The notes: generated by a model not told the origin, from the letters alone. Counted from the first letter of the stretch, positions 9,333 to 18,909 are shown. The stretch: DNA of 64,000 nt from Aquitalea sp. LB_tupeE (GCF_013391415.1 NZ_JACAXB010000031.1:1-64000), one strand, 5' to 3'. Numbers and translations are program-made.

Positions 9333-9390
9333 TCCCGGCCGCGGCCCGGGAGGACTGCAGGCACGATGGCTTCGGCTCTCGTGCCTGTTT
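9333..9390 (+). terminator. Hairpin pair between binding-protein and ATPase genes (attenuator)
   Basis: A GC-rich hairpin (TCCCGG/CCGGGA, 9333-9351) is followed by a strong stem CAGGCACGA (9358-9366) pairing with TCGTGCCTG (9379-9387) and then TTTGGTTCTT. It would partly terminate or process the transcript after the binding-protein gene, the usual way to make more binding protein than ATPase or permease. Confidence 0.6.
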
Positions 9391-9438
9391 GGTTCTTGTG
9401 GCCCGGCCGGGATTCATTGCATGCGGGGAAATACAGGC

Positions 9439-10965
9439 ATGACTGATTTCGCCATCGAACTGGCTGGCATCAGCAAGCGCTTTGGTGCGGTGCAGGCCAA
9501 TCGCGATGTAACGATGCACATCGCCAAGGGCTCCATTCACGGCATCATCGGTGAAAACGGCGCGGGCAAATCCACGCTGATGAGCATTCTGTACGGTTAT
9601 TACCAGGCAGACGGCGGCAGCATCCGGGTGAATGGCCAAGAAGTGCGTATTCGCAATAGCCAGGAGGCCATCCGGCTGGGTATCGGCATGGTGCATCAGC
9701 ACTTCATGCTGGTGGATACCTTTACCGTGCTGGAAAACATTGTGCTGGGGGCCGAAGGCGGCCTGCTGCTCAAGCAGGGCATGGAGCAGGCGCGGGCGCA
9801 TTTGCTGCAACTCAATCGCGATTATTCGCTGGAAGTGGACCCGGACGCCCTGGTGGGCGAGCTGGGCGTGGGCCTGCAACAGCGGGTGGAAATTCTCAAG
9901 GCGCTCTATCGCGGTGCCGATGTGCTGATTCTGGATGAGCCCACTGCGGTGCTGACGCCGCAAGAGGCGGATCATTTGTTCTGCATCCTGCGGGCGCTGC
10001 GCGAGCAGGGCAAGACAGTAATCCTGATCACCCACAAACTGCGCGAGGTGATGGACATCACCGATGCGGTGACGGTGATGCGCGCCGGTACCGTGGTGGG
10101 GAATGTACGCACTGCCGAGGTTGATAAGGAAAAGCTGGCCGACCTGATGGTGGGGCGGAAGGTGTCGCTGAAGGTGGACAAGGCCGAGCGCTTGCCTGGC
10201 GCAGCGGTACTGGAGGTCCGCGACCTGAACCTGACCGATGCCCGTGGCGTCAAGCTGCTGGATGGGCTGAATTTCCAGGTGCGGGCCGGTGAGATCGTTG
10301 GCATTGCCGGGGTGTCCGGCAATGGCCAATCCGAACTGCTGGAAGTGCTGGCCGGCATGGTGGAGCCCAGCAGTGGTGAAGTCCGTTACCACGACCAGGA
10401 CTTGCTGCTGGAAAAATCCAGCCAGCCGCGTGCGGCGTTGTATCGTCAGAAGGGTATTGCCCATGTGCCGGAAGACCGTTCGCGCGAGGGGCTGGTGAAA
10501 TCCTTCCCCATGTTCGAGAACGCCATCCTGGGTTATCACAACGATAAAACCATCAGCCGACGTGGCTTGTTTTCTCGCCAGGCATTGCTGGCGCGTACCC
10601 GCGATTTCATCCGCCAGTTTGATATCCGTCCGGACAATGCCCAGCTGCGCGTGGGCCTGCTGTCCGGCGGCAATCAGCAAAAAGTGGTGCTGGCACGTGA
10701 AATCCACGCTAACCCTGACTTGTTGTTGATTGGTCAGCCTACGCGGGGGGTGGATATCGGTGCCATCGAGTTCATCCACCGCCGCCTGGTGGAATTGCGC
10801 GATGCCGGCAAGGCCATCTTGCTGGTGTCGGTGGAACTGGAAGAAATTCTGGCCTTGTCCGACCGCATCCTGGTGATGGCGGGCGGTCAGATCAGTGGCG
10901 AAGTGGCGGCCAAAGAAGCCGACACATTATCGCTGGGCTTGTTGATGGGGGGGCATAAACAGTGA
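9439..10965 (+). CDS. ABC transporter ATP-binding protein, two nucleotide-binding domains
   Basis: 508 residues, a tandem ATPase of the sugar/nucleoside (CUT2/BMP) class. The first domain has Walker A GENGAGKS (38-45), signature [14 protein letters not shown] and Walker [12 protein letters not shown]. The second has a degenerate Walker A ([10 protein letters not shown], lacking the Lys), as usual in this class, with an intact signature [14 protein letters not shown]. The ATG at 9439 was chosen because GGGGAAA precedes it; an ATG 18 nt upstream lacks a site. It overlaps the next gene by 4 nt (GTGA), implying translational coupling. Confidence 0.93.
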   Translation: MTDFAIELAGISKRFGAVQANRDVTMHIAKGSIHGIIGENGAGKSTLMSILYGYYQADGGSIRVNGQEVRIRNSQEAIRLGIGMVHQHFMLVDTFTVLENIVLGAEGGLLLKQGMEQARAHLLQLNRDYSLEVDPDALVGELGVGLQQRVEILKALYRGADVLILDEPTAVLTPQEADHLFCILRALREQGKTVILITHKLREVMDITDAVTVMRAGTVVGNVRTAEVDKEKLADLMVGRKVSLKVDKAERLPGAAVLEVRDLNLTDARGVKLLDGLNFQVRAGEIVGIAGVSGNGQSELLEVLAGMVEPSSGEVRYHDQDLLLEKSSQPRAALYRQKGIAHVPEDRSREGLVKSFPMFENAILGYHNDKTISRRGLFSRQALLARTRDFIRQFDIRPDNAQLRVGLLSGGNQQKVVLAREIHANPDLLLIGQPTRGVDIGAIEFIHRRLVELRDAGKAILLVSVELEEILALSDRILVMAGGQISGEVAAKEADTLSLGLLMGGHKQ

Positions 10966-12068
10966 AATTCGGACAACCGTCCACCTTGCCGCGCTGGGCG
11001 CAGTTAAGCGTGTTGCCGGTACTTAATCTGCTGGCGGCCTTGCTGGTGACAGGTTTTGTCACCTGGCTGATTGGCGAAGACCCGTGGGAATGTCTGCAAC
11101 TGCTGGTCAGCGGCGCTTTTGGCAGTGGTGAGGGCATAGGCTACACGCTGTTCTATACCACCGGTTTCATTTTTACCGGTTTGGCTGTGGCGACGGCCTT
11201 TCATGCCGGGCTGTTCAATATCGGTGGAGAAGGGCAGGCCTATCTGGCCGGGCTGGGGGTGACGCTGGTGGTGCTGGCGTTTGACCACACCCTGCCACCC
11301 TTGGTGCTGGTGCCCTTGTGCATTCTGGCGGCCATGGGCTTTGGTGCGGCCTGGGCCTTTATTCCTGGCTGGTTACAGGCCAAGCGTGGCAGCCACATTG
11401 TGGTGACCACCATCATGTTCAACTTCATTGCCTATTCGCTGATGTTGTACCTGATTAGCCACCACCTGATTGAAGCCGGTTCGCAAAACCCGACCACGCG
11501 TGAATTTGGTCAGGCTGCGTGGATTCCTGCCCTGCATCAGCTGGCTGCCGGTGTGGGTATCGCACTGCCCAATACCCCGCTCAACCTCACCTTCATCATG
11601 GCCTTGCTGGCCTGCGTGCTGTTCTACCTGCTGGTGTGGCATAGCCGCTGGGGCTTCCAGTTGCGCACCGTCGGCGTGAACGAAAGCGCGGCGCGCTATG
11701 CCGGGATCAATGTCAGCAAAACCATCATGCTGGCCATGTGCATCTCCGGTGCCTTGTCCGGCTTTGCGGCCATCAACGAGTTGCTGGGTTCCACTCACCG
11801 CATGAATGTGTCCTTTACCAATGGTGTGGGCTTTGTCGGCATTGCCGTGGCGCTGATGGGGCGTAACCACCCGGTAGGTATCATCCTGTCTGCCTTGCTG
11901 TTTGGCGGCCTGACCCAGGGTGGACTGGAGCTGTCGTTTGAAAAGCCGGTGATTACCCGCGAGATGATCATCTTCATTCAAGGTTTGATCATTCTGTTTT
12001 GCGGTGCGCTGGAAAACCTGTTCGAGCCCTTCATCGCCGGGCTGTTCAAACGCAAGGAGGATAAGTGA
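10962..12068 (+). CDS. BMP-type ABC transporter permease 1
   Basis: 368 residues with about nine to ten hydrophobic segments and the permease signature GINVSKTIMLAMCISGALSG of the branched-chain/ribose/nucleoside class. GTG start within the end of the ATPase gene, so coupled. It is one half of the membrane channel; the second permease follows immediately. Confidence 0.92.
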   Translation: MKFGQPSTLPRWAQLSVLPVLNLLAALLVTGFVTWLIGEDPWECLQLLVSGAFGSGEGIGYTLFYTTGFIFTGLAVATAFHAGLFNIGGEGQAYLAGLGVTLVVLAFDHTLPPLVLVPLCILAAMGFGAAWAFIPGWLQAKRGSHIVVTTIMFNFIAYSLMLYLISHHLIEAGSQNPTTREFGQAAWIPALHQLAAGVGIALPNTPLNLTFIMALLACVLFYLLVWHSRWGFQLRTVGVNESAARYAGINVSKTIMLAMCISGALSGFAAINELLGSTHRMNVSFTNGVGFVGIAVALMGRNHPVGIILSALLFGGLTQGGLELSFEKPVITREMIIFIQGLIILFCGALENLFEPFIAGLFKRKEDK

Positions 12069-13030
12069 TGGAGCAATGGCTCAGTCTGCTTGATTCGACC
12101 ATTCGGGTTGCCACGCCGCTGGTGCTGGCGGCCTTGGCAGGCATGTTCTCTGAACGTTCCGGTGTAGTGGACATCGGCCTGGAAGGCAAGATGCTGGTGG
12201 CGGCGTTTGCCTCTGGTGCGGCGGCCTTTGTCACCCACTCGCCCTGGCTGGGCCTGTTGGCCGGGGTGATGGCGGCAGTCAGCATGGCCATGGTGCATGC
12301 CTTTGTCTCGGTGACTTATAACGGCAACCAGCTGATTTCCGGCATGGCCATCAATACCATTGCCTCCGGCATCACGCCGGTGCTGGCCCTCGCCTGGTTC
12401 CAGCAAGGTGGTAATACGCCGCAGCTGGATGATGACTCGCGCTTTCATGACATTACCCTGCCGTTTGCCGATGCCTTGTCGAATGTGCCTGTTATCGGTC
12501 AGCTGTATAGCAAGCTCTTGTCCGGTCACAGCGTGCTGGTTTACCTCACCATTATCATCATTCCGCTGGTGAGCTGGGTGGTATACCGCAGCCGCTTTGG
12601 TCTGCGTCTGCGCGCGGTGGGCGAAAACCCGCATGCGGCAGATACCGCTGGTGTTTCTGTAGCGCGGGTGCGTTACATCGCGCTGTTCTGGGGTGGTGTG
12701 CTGTGCGGCATGGCCGGTACTTTCCTGTCGGTGTACCAGACCGGCTCCTTTATCAAGGAGATGACAGCTGGCAAGGGCTTTCTGGCATTGGCGGCACTGA
12801 TCTTCGGTAAGTGGCGACCGCTGCCTGCGGTATCGGGCTGCCTGCTGTTTGCCTTTGCCGACGCGCTGCAAATCCGGCTGGAAGGGGTGGATTTGCCTGT
12901 GATTGGCCAGATTCCGTCGCAGGCCATTCAGGTCATTCCCTATGTGCTGACTGTGTTGCTGCTGGCTGGCTTTGTCGGTCGCGCCGTAGCGCCCAAGGCC
13001 ATTGGCGTGCCCTTTGTCAAATCGCGCTGA
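12068..13030 (+). CDS. BMP-type ABC transporter permease 2
   Basis: About 320 residues, multi-spanning. Family motifs include FSERSGVVDIGLEGKMLVAA near the N-terminus and GLRLRAVGENPHAADTAGVS, as in YufQ/NupQ-type permeases. The ATG at 12068 overlaps the previous stop by one base (TGATG) and has AGGAGG 7 nt upstream; a GTG at 12065 would be too close to that site. Last gene of the operon, followed by a terminator. Confidence 0.92.
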   Translation: MEQWLSLLDSTIRVATPLVLAALAGMFSERSGVVDIGLEGKMLVAAFASGAAAFVTHSPWLGLLAGVMAAVSMAMVHAFVSVTYNGNQLISGMAINTIASGITPVLALAWFQQGGNTPQLDDDSRFHDITLPFADALSNVPVIGQLYSKLLSGHSVLVYLTIIIIPLVSWVVYRSRFGLRLRAVGENPHAADTAGVSVARVRYIALFWGGVLCGMAGTFLSVYQTGSFIKEMTAGKGFLALAALIFGKWRPLPAVSGCLLFAFADALQIRLEGVDLPVIGQIPSQAIQVIPYVLTVLLLAGFVGRAVAPKAIGVPFVKSR

Positions 13031-13062
13031 AGCTATGCTTTGAATAGCAAGATCAGATCAGG

Positions 13063-13088
13063 AAAACCGGCCACTGGCCGGTTTTTTC
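13063..13088 (+). terminator. Terminator of the ABC importer operon
   Basis: AAAACCGGCC pairs with GGCCGGTTTT around ACT, followed by further T residues, 33 nt after the stop. Confidence 0.9.
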
Positions 13089-13247
13089 ATGGCCAAGGCA
13101 TGCGGCAGAAATTAGTAAACAAGCGTTGGATAAACTACAACATATGCATTGCCTGGCTTGAAGGCAGGTGCGCTGGGGCAGGAGTCAGGTGCCGTCTGGC
13201 GGAGCAAGGCAGTCAATAACAATGAAAATGTGTTTGCGGGGGGGAGT

Positions 13248-13934
13248 ATGTGGCTGAGCATGCTGGTATTAGTGGTGTCGGGCTTTGTCATCGCAGGAAT
13301 TGCCTCGTGGCTGGGGGGTGCCTGGGCAGACAAAAGCGGGCTGCAGGATGTGACATTGCCGCGCTCTGTCGAAATCCAGCTGCCGCCTCCATCTCAGCCG
13401 CGTCGCGGTGGGGATGAGGTGGCAGCCCGCAGTGGCGGCCCTTTTGTGCGTGATCGTCTTACCTTTCCTCCGCTGGACTTCCCCGCTGTCATCATGCATA
13501 GCAGCATCACGCCAGGAAAATGTTACCGGGTTGACCCGGGCAGCATGAGTTGCAGCTGCAATTACTTCTTGCTGCGCGGTGCGCACGCGCCGGTGGGCAG
13601 CAAGGAAAGGTTGTGTCGACACTTGCGCCGCTTTTATGCCCAGCGCGGCGGCCTGGCCCCCATCGTCAATATGGTACTGCTGGATGATGTTCACTTTTGT
13701 GAAAGCGACCAGCTGTGGTCGGGCGAAGTGGAGGGTGTGCCGGTGGCCATTGCCTGGCGGGAAGGTGATCCGTGGGTAACGCTGTATTCCCGTAATAACG
13801 CACTGGGGCAGCCGGCCCAGTTTGAACGCTTCAACTACCACCTGGGACGTCAGGATTGGGCGGACGGGCGCATGCCGCGCTTTAATGCGGCGGTCATCAA
13901 AAGCATGTTGGGGGAGTGGTTTGGCAAAAAATAA
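13248..13934 (+). CDS. Membrane-anchored protein with SWIM-type zinc finger
   Basis: 228 residues of unknown function. One N-terminal membrane segment (residues about 3-24), a proline-rich linker, then a soluble domain. Within it C102-x-C104-x18-C123-x-H125 (SCSCNYFLLR to RLCRHLRRFY) matches the SWIM zinc-finger pattern CxCx(n)CxH, including the preceding YRVD and the basic HLRRFY after it. SWIM domains are known in SWI2/SNF2 helicases and MuDR transposases, and as small adaptors binding DNA or protein; a membrane-tethered form is unusual. The ATG at 13248 was chosen for its strong GGGGGGAG site, although the frame is open 33 codons upstream. It stands alone between the ABC operon and the polysaccharide cluster. 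Confidence 0.65.
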   Translation: MWLSMLVLVVSGFVIAGIASWLGGAWADKSGLQDVTLPRSVEIQLPPPSQPRRGGDEVAARSGGPFVRDRLTFPPLDFPAVIMHSSITPGKCYRVDPGSMSCSCNYFLLRGAHAPVGSKERLCRHLRRFYAQRGGLAPIVNMVLLDDVHFCESDQLWSGEVEGVPVAIAWREGDPWVTLYSRNNALGQPAQFERFNYHLGRQDWADGRMPRFNAAVIKSMLGEWFGKK

Positions 13935-14283
13935 CAAAGTGATAATTTTGCAAGGTGCGGATTTATATTTTGCTGGGATTTAAAGATATATCTTTAATAA
14001 ACGCCGATCAAATATAAATAAATATTTAAAGCAAAGATTTTTCACGCATCCTGCACGCTGAAAAAGCAAGAAGTATCTACGTAGCTTTACGTAATTTTAA
14101 CCATAGCATGATAAAAATGCATTTATTTTAAAGAAAATTTAACAGGACAGTTTAGTTTAAAATAAAAATACGCTTTACAGATGTAATTACATAATCATAA
14201 AATTGGAACTATTTGCATCATATTATGCCGTTTGATGCTGTGAGCGGCTTGCAAACCAATTTGGGTGATTTTGAGATAACAAT
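13935..14283 (+). promoter_or_regulatory. AT-rich leader/promoter region of the exopolysaccharide cluster
   Basis: 349 bp with a sharp fall in GC compared with the DNA to the left. No gene is seen. It contains an 18-bp perfect palindrome (13980-13997), a repeated TACGTA/TTACGTAA element (14078-14093) and long A/T runs that could act as UP elements or H-NS-type targets. No convincing -24/-12 promoter was found here. Confidence 0.5.
13980..13997. promoter_or_regulatory. 18-bp perfect palindrome, candidate operator
   Basis: TTAAAGATATATCTTTAA is exactly self-complementary. It lies about 290 bp upstream of epsB in the AT-rich leader and has no following T-tract. It may be a regulator site for the polysaccharide cluster. 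Confidence 0.4.
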
Positions 14284-15771
14284 ATGGCAACAAACCAGCC
14301 TGTGGATTATGGTCAACCGTCTTCTGTACTGCCACGTGCAGAGCGTCAAGCAACTGGTATCCAGACGGCGGCGTGGGGACGGTTCGGTTTCTTGGCCAAG
14401 GTTTCTCCTACGGCAACGCTTTTCAAGTCCATCATAGATCCGCTAATCGTTGTCATTTTTTATTTGGCACTTTGCAAGATGCATTATGGCAGAGTTGCAC
14501 TGCCACATTTTGCGTCAGCGGCTGTTGTCTATCTGTTGACAAATTATATTCTTGATGGGTCTGGGCTTTTTCTACCCAATAAAAATACTTCAGCTAAAGA
14601 TATTGCCGGGCTTGTACTCGGCTGGTTTCTTGTCGTAGGGGCTGCTCTTGGCCTTGTTTATGCTGCGGGTTTGTGGAGTCTGGTCAATAGAGCGTTTTTG
14701 ATTGAGTGGGCATTCATTACGCCTCTGCTTCTATTCGTTGCACATGGTTTGGTATCTAAATTTTTTCTTGATGCGGATGCCTTGAGCGGCAAAGCAAAAA
14801 AAGCCGTGATAATTGGTGCGACAGAGTCTGGTAAATTGCTTGCACAAGAGTTTAAGTCGCAGCCTTGGATGAAAGTAAAGTCGCTTGGTTTTTTTGATGA
14901 CAGACCGGTTGCCAGAACTGGTATTGAGAAAAATGAACTACTAGGCGGGATTGCTCAGCTTGCAGATTACGTGCGAAAGCACAATGTGCATGCGATTTAT
15001 ATCACATTGCCTATGGCATCACAGCCACGGGTATTGGCTATCCTGGATGAGTTGAGAGATACCACGGCTTCAATCTACTTCGTGCCGGATATGTTCATTT
15101 TTGACCTTATTATTCAGGCAGAACTTGATCATGTCGGTAATGTTCCCGTGCTGGCGGTTTGCGAAACACCATTTCTGGGCGTCTCCGGTATGGTCAAGCG
15201 ATTATTCGATATCGTGTTTGCAAGTGCTGCCCTCCTGATGTTGTGGCCTGTGCTGCTTGGTATCGCAGTTGCAGTGAAGTTGACATCAAGAGGCCCTGTC
15301 ATATTCAAACAAAAGAGATATGGTTTGAATGGTGAATCTATTGAGGTTTACAAGTTCCGCTCGATGACGGTGCAAGAAAATGGCAGCGTGGTAACCCAGG
15401 CAAAACGTAATGATTCACGCTTGACGAAAATTGGCGGGTTCTTGCGAAAGACATCCCTTGATGAGTTGCCCCAATTCATCAATGTGCTGCAAGGGCGTAT
15501 GAGTGTGGTGGGGCCGCGTCCACACGCAAATGCTCATAATGAACAATATCGAAAACTGATTAAAGGTTACATGATACGGCACAAGGCTAGGCCGGGTATT
15601 ACCGGCTGGGCTCAGGTAAATGGATATCGTGGTGAGACTGATACGCTGGATAAAATGGAAAATCGCGTTGCATATGATTTGGATTATTTGCGATGCTGGT
15701 CGCTATGGCTTGATGTCAAGATTATCATTAAAACAATAACGATGGTTTTTAATGATAAGTCGGCGTTTTAA
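14284..15771 (+). CDS. epsB: Undecaprenyl-phosphate glucose-1-phosphate transferase (priming enzyme)
   Basis: 495 residues of the WcaJ/GumD/EpsB family. Four to five N-terminal membrane helices, a nucleotide-binding CoA-like central domain (KAVIIGATESGKLLAQEF), then a fifth hydrophobic segment and the catalytic bacterial sugar-transferase domain (about 305-495) with KFRSMTVQENG, LRKTSLDELPQFINVLQG, MSVVGPRPHA and RPGITGWAQVNGYRGET. It transfers Glc-1-P from UDP-glucose to undecaprenyl phosphate, starting the repeat unit. First gene of the cluster; the ribosome site is weak (GAGATAAC). Confidence 0.9.
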   Translation: MATNQPVDYGQPSSVLPRAERQATGIQTAAWGRFGFLAKVSPTATLFKSIIDPLIVVIFYLALCKMHYGRVALPHFASAAVVYLLTNYILDGSGLFLPNKNTSAKDIAGLVLGWFLVVGAALGLVYAAGLWSLVNRAFLIEWAFITPLLLFVAHGLVSKFFLDADALSGKAKKAVIIGATESGKLLAQEFKSQPWMKVKSLGFFDDRPVARTGIEKNELLGGIAQLADYVRKHNVHAIYITLPMASQPRVLAILDELRDTTASIYFVPDMFIFDLIIQAELDHVGNVPVLAVCETPFLGVSGMVKRLFDIVFASAALLMLWPVLLGIAVAVKLTSRGPVIFKQKRYGLNGESIEVYKFRSMTVQENGSVVTQAKRNDSRLTKIGGFLRKTSLDELPQFINVLQGRMSVVGPRPHANAHNEQYRKLIKGYMIRHKARPGITGWAQVNGYRGETDTLDKMENRVAYDLDYLRCWSLWLDVKIIIKTITMVFNDKSAF

Positions 15772-15783
15772 TGCGAGGTGTCA

Positions 15784-16611
15784 ATGTTTAAAAGTTCATG
15801 GTGGGGTATGTGTGTACTGATGGCTGTTCCTTTGCTGTCAGCTTGTAATCAGTCTCACCAAAATGATGCTACGCAGGTGGTGGCCAAGGTGGATGGTGTT
15901 GAGATTACTGTGCATCAACTTAACTATCTTATGGCCAAGCTGAGTGCAGAAGGTAAGACGCCCAATAAGAAAGATGTGCTTGATGATTTGATTAATCAGC
16001 AATTGCTGATTAATCAGGCGATTAAAAACAAGGTTGATCAGGATCCTAATGTCTTGATGCAAGTGGAAATGAGCAAGCGGCAAATTTATTCGCAAGACTC
16101 AATCGCTCGTATTGTCAAGGGAGTAAGTGCTCCTGAACTTGCTGATGTCAAAAAGTATTATGAACAGCATGCAGAGCAGTTTTCGAATCGCACTAAATAC
16201 AAGTTTCACGCATTTCTCTTTTCGAATGTAAAGAACTTTGATTCATTTTCGGCAGACCTGGAAAAGTCGACTACGATTGAGCAGACGCAAAAAGTACTTG
16301 CTGATGCAGCTGTCAAGTTTGATGAGAGAGATATTGAAGTCAGTACTGAGCTATTGCCAAGTGAAATGCTTGCGCAATTAACCAAGATGAAAGTTGGCGA
16401 TATAAAAGTTATTCGTACACAGGCCGGATATGAGCTGGATCAGTTGATGTCGCGACAGATTACACCGTTGGATTTTGCTCAGTCAATTGATTTGATAAAA
16501 AGTAAAATCGGTGCTGAGCGAGTTCGTGAAAAAATTGATACGGAATTAAAAGACTACCGGAAGCAAGCAAAGATTGAGTATGTTGACTCATCAGCTACGG
16601 TTGGTAAATAG
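15784..16611 (+). CDS. epsD: EpsD-family peptidyl-prolyl cis-trans isomerase lipoprotein
   Basis: 275 residues. Lipoprotein signal ending in LLSAC, then a SurA/PpiD-like N-terminal region (LDDLINQQLLINQAIKNKVD) and a parvulin-like region. Exosortase-B/methanolan-type polysaccharide clusters carry such an EpsD protein in this position; its role is thought to be folding help for outer-membrane export proteins. Canonical parvulin active-site residues are not obvious. The ATG at 15784 is preferred over the GTG at 15778 because of the GCGAGG spacing. Confidence 0.8.
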   Translation: MFKSSWWGMCVLMAVPLLSACNQSHQNDATQVVAKVDGVEITVHQLNYLMAKLSAEGKTPNKKDVLDDLINQQLLINQAIKNKVDQDPNVLMQVEMSKRQIYSQDSIARIVKGVSAPELADVKKYYEQHAEQFSNRTKYKFHAFLFSNVKNFDSFSADLEKSTTIEQTQKVLADAAVKFDERDIEVSTELLPSEMLAQLTKMKVGDIKVIRTQAGYELDQLMSRQITPLDFAQSIDLIKSKIGAERVREKIDTELKDYRKQAKIEYVDSSATVGK

Positions 16612-16664
16612 AATATGGCAGTTTGCACTGAGTAGAAGTGCAATAAAAACAGAAAGGTAACGGG

Positions 16665-17462
16665 ATGAAAGCAATATTTAAAGTTGCGATGATTCTTCTT
16701 GTGTCAATGCTTTGTGTAAAAGCAATTGCGGCGGAAAACCTCCCGCTTGGCCCAGGGGATGCAGTGAAAATTACTGTCTATAATCTGCCAGATTTGACTA
16801 CGGAAACACAAATTAGTAGTGATGGGAAAGTAACCTTTCCACTGATTGGGCAAATTACAATCAGTGGGATGACTTTTTCTGAAGTCGAAAAACTTATTGC
16901 AGAAAAATTGTCAGCAGGAGGGTTTGTCAAGAATCCGAATGTGACTCTGCTGGTCACCCAGTACAGGAGTCAGAAGATTTCTGTGGTTGGCGAAGTCAAT
17001 CACCCTGGTCGAATTTTGCTGGATAGTATTACTACCTTGCCAGAGGCTATCGCCATCGCAGGCGGTATAGCACCTACCGGTGGGGATCGTGTGGTATTGA
17101 TTCGACAAGATAATGCAGGCGTGCAGGTCAAGAAGGATTATTCATTAAGTGATCTGCTGGATAAGACCGCAACAGGCAAACCAACCCTGCAAGTACAACA
17201 TGGTGATGTTATTTATGTACCGAAAGCACCACAGTTTTATGTGTATGGCGAAGTGCAGAAGCCTGGCATGTTCCGGCTGGATGCATCCATGAATGTCATG
17301 CAGGCCATTTCTGCAAGTGGCAGTTTTACACCCAAAGCAGAGACAAAGAAGTTTACTATCTTCCGCAAGAAGCCAGATGGTAGCACCGAAGAAATACGAG
17401 CTTCATTGAACGATTTGCTACAACCGGATGATGTACTGCTGGTCAAGGAAAGTCTCTTTTAA
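16665..17462 (+). CDS. epsE: Polysaccharide export protein (Wza/GumB-like OPX)
   Basis: 265 residues. Sec signal peptide (ends near AIA-AE) without lipobox, a poly-export domain (LGPGDAVKITVYNLPDLTTE) and SLBB domains (VVGEVNHPGRILLD and YGEVQKPGMFRLD). It forms, or contributes to, the periplasm-to-outside export channel. Lies between epsD and the chain-length regulator, the standard Eps order. A good AGAAAGGTAACGGG ribosome site precedes the ATG. Confidence 0.92.
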   Translation: MKAIFKVAMILLVSMLCVKAIAAENLPLGPGDAVKITVYNLPDLTTETQISSDGKVTFPLIGQITISGMTFSEVEKLIAEKLSAGGFVKNPNVTLLVTQYRSQKISVVGEVNHPGRILLDSITTLPEAIAIAGGIAPTGGDRVVLIRQDNAGVQVKKDYSLSDLLDKTATGKPTLQVQHGDVIYVPKAPQFYVYGEVQKPGMFRLDASMNVMQAISASGSFTPKAETKKFTIFRKKPDGSTEEIRASLNDLLQPDDVLLVKESLF

Positions 17463-17502
17463 ATTAGAGGATTAAAGGGGCAAGTCCCTGATGGAGTTGG
17501 GA

Positions 17503-18876
17503 ATGACAATTACACAATTGCTGCAAATTATTTATGCGGGTCGAAAGAAAGCAGCCTTGATCGCAGCTTGCATAGCGCTCGGTGTTTTTTTGATTAGTTT
17601 CATCTTGCCAGCAAAGTACACTGCTGAATCCGTTATTGCAGTTGATACGACAAATATGGATCCGGTCACCGGTTTGTCGACAACAATGAATGCAATTTCC
17701 GGTTATATGTCAACGCAGGCAGAGATGATTCAAAGTCAAAGAGCTGCCCTGATTGTGGTTGACAAGCTAAAGCTGGAATCAAATCCTGCGCTGAAGGAAA
17801 AATTTCAGACGGTGGGTGCTGGACGTGGCAGCTTTAGAGATTGGCTGGCTGCTGGCTTGCTTACTTCGCTTGATGTTGTACAAACAGGCGATAATGCAGT
17901 ATTGACCATTCGTTACAAGTCGGGCGATTCAAAGTACAGTGCGACCGTTGCTAATGCATTTTCGGAAGCTTATGTGCAGTTGGTGGCGGACTCTAGAATG
18001 TCTGCGGCGCTGGCAAATAGTCAGTTTTTTGAAGCGCAATTAAATGGCTTGCAAAAGAAGGTTGAAAAGGCTCAGCAAGCACTGGCTGATTATCAGTCCA
18101 AAGAGGGCATCGTTGACACGGATGAACGTGTGGACGTGGAAACCCAACATCTGAATGACTTGTCCTCCCAAGTTGTAGATGCCCAGGCAGCTGCTGCTGA
18201 TGCGCACTCCAGAGCGCGTAGTCAAAACGGTGTGGCACCTGATGTATTGAATAACTCACTGGTGCAACAACTGAAAATTCAGATTGCGCAAAAAGAATCC
18301 GAATTCAAGGACATCGCAACGCGTTCTGGACCTAACCATCCGCTTTATCAACAGCTGAAGGCACAACTGGATGAATTGCATAGTCAGCTGGATTCCCAGA
18401 TCAAGACATATGGCCAAGGTTTGAAAGATGCCGCTGGCAATGCCGCCTCGCGTCAAAGTGCCTTGTTGAAAGCGATGGAGGATCAAAAGCGCAAAGTAAT
18501 GCAGTTGAAATCGCACCGTAGTAAGGCCGATATCCTGGCGCATGATGTGGAGAACGCACAGCGCAGCTACGATGGTGCCTTGCAACGTCTGGCGCAAACC
18601 AGCTTGCAAAGTAGTAGCAACCAGACCAATGTGACTATTTTGAAAATGGCTTCTGAGCCTTTGAATCCATCATTTCCCAATATTTATCTGAATACACTTC
18701 TTGGCATTGTTCTGGGTGTCTTCTCTGGTATTGCCTATGTTGTCTTGTCAGAAGCGTTCCGTCGCCGGATTCATACCGCTGCGGATATTCATGACCTGGT
18801 TGGCATTCCGGTTCTGGCAACCATTCAGTCGACAGCACCAGCAAAGCGCCGCCTCAGCATCCCTGGCTTCCGTTGA
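17503..18876 (+). CDS. epsF: Chain-length determinant protein EpsF (Wzz/PCP)
   Basis: 457 residues. Two membrane segments near the ends (about residues 15-35 and 395-415) enclose a long periplasmic coiled-coil region (FEAQLNGLQKKVEKAQQALA and following), with the proline-rich end ASEPLNPSFPNIYLN before the second helix: the polysaccharide co-polymerase layout. It controls polymer length together with EpsG. ATG at 17503 (GGAG 6 nt upstream) gives the common MT-x-x-Q start; an ATG at 17491 would add four residues. Confidence 0.9.
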   Translation: MTITQLLQIIYAGRKKAALIAACIALGVFLISFILPAKYTAESVIAVDTTNMDPVTGLSTTMNAISGYMSTQAEMIQSQRAALIVVDKLKLESNPALKEKFQTVGAGRGSFRDWLAAGLLTSLDVVQTGDNAVLTIRYKSGDSKYSATVANAFSEAYVQLVADSRMSAALANSQFFEAQLNGLQKKVEKAQQALADYQSKEGIVDTDERVDVETQHLNDLSSQVVDAQAAAADAHSRARSQNGVAPDVLNNSLVQQLKIQIAQKESEFKDIATRSGPNHPLYQQLKAQLDELHSQLDSQIKTYGQGLKDAAGNAASRQSALLKAMEDQKRKVMQLKSHRSKADILAHDVENAQRSYDGALQRLAQTSLQSSSNQTNVTILKMASEPLNPSFPNIYLNTLLGIVLGVFSGIAYVVLSEAFRRRIHTAADIHDLVGIPVLATIQSTAPAKRRLSIPGFR

Positions 18877-18909
18877 TGCATGAATAGTCAGGCTAAGCAA
18901 GGAATAATA

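Noticed and set aside
9996-10040. Possible broken or missing Walker A in the dual ATPase as a sign of decay
   Set aside because: The second nucleotide-binding domain in this transporter class normally has a degenerate Walker A; the gene is intact.
9319-10779. 486-codon open frame on the minus strand opposite the ABC ATPase
   Set aside because: Antisense shadow of a conserved ATPase gene; translation is His/Gln-rich without motifs.
14196-14218. TTGGAACTATTTGCAT before epsB as a sigma-54 promoter
   Set aside because: Only 8 nt separate GG and GC; 10 are required.
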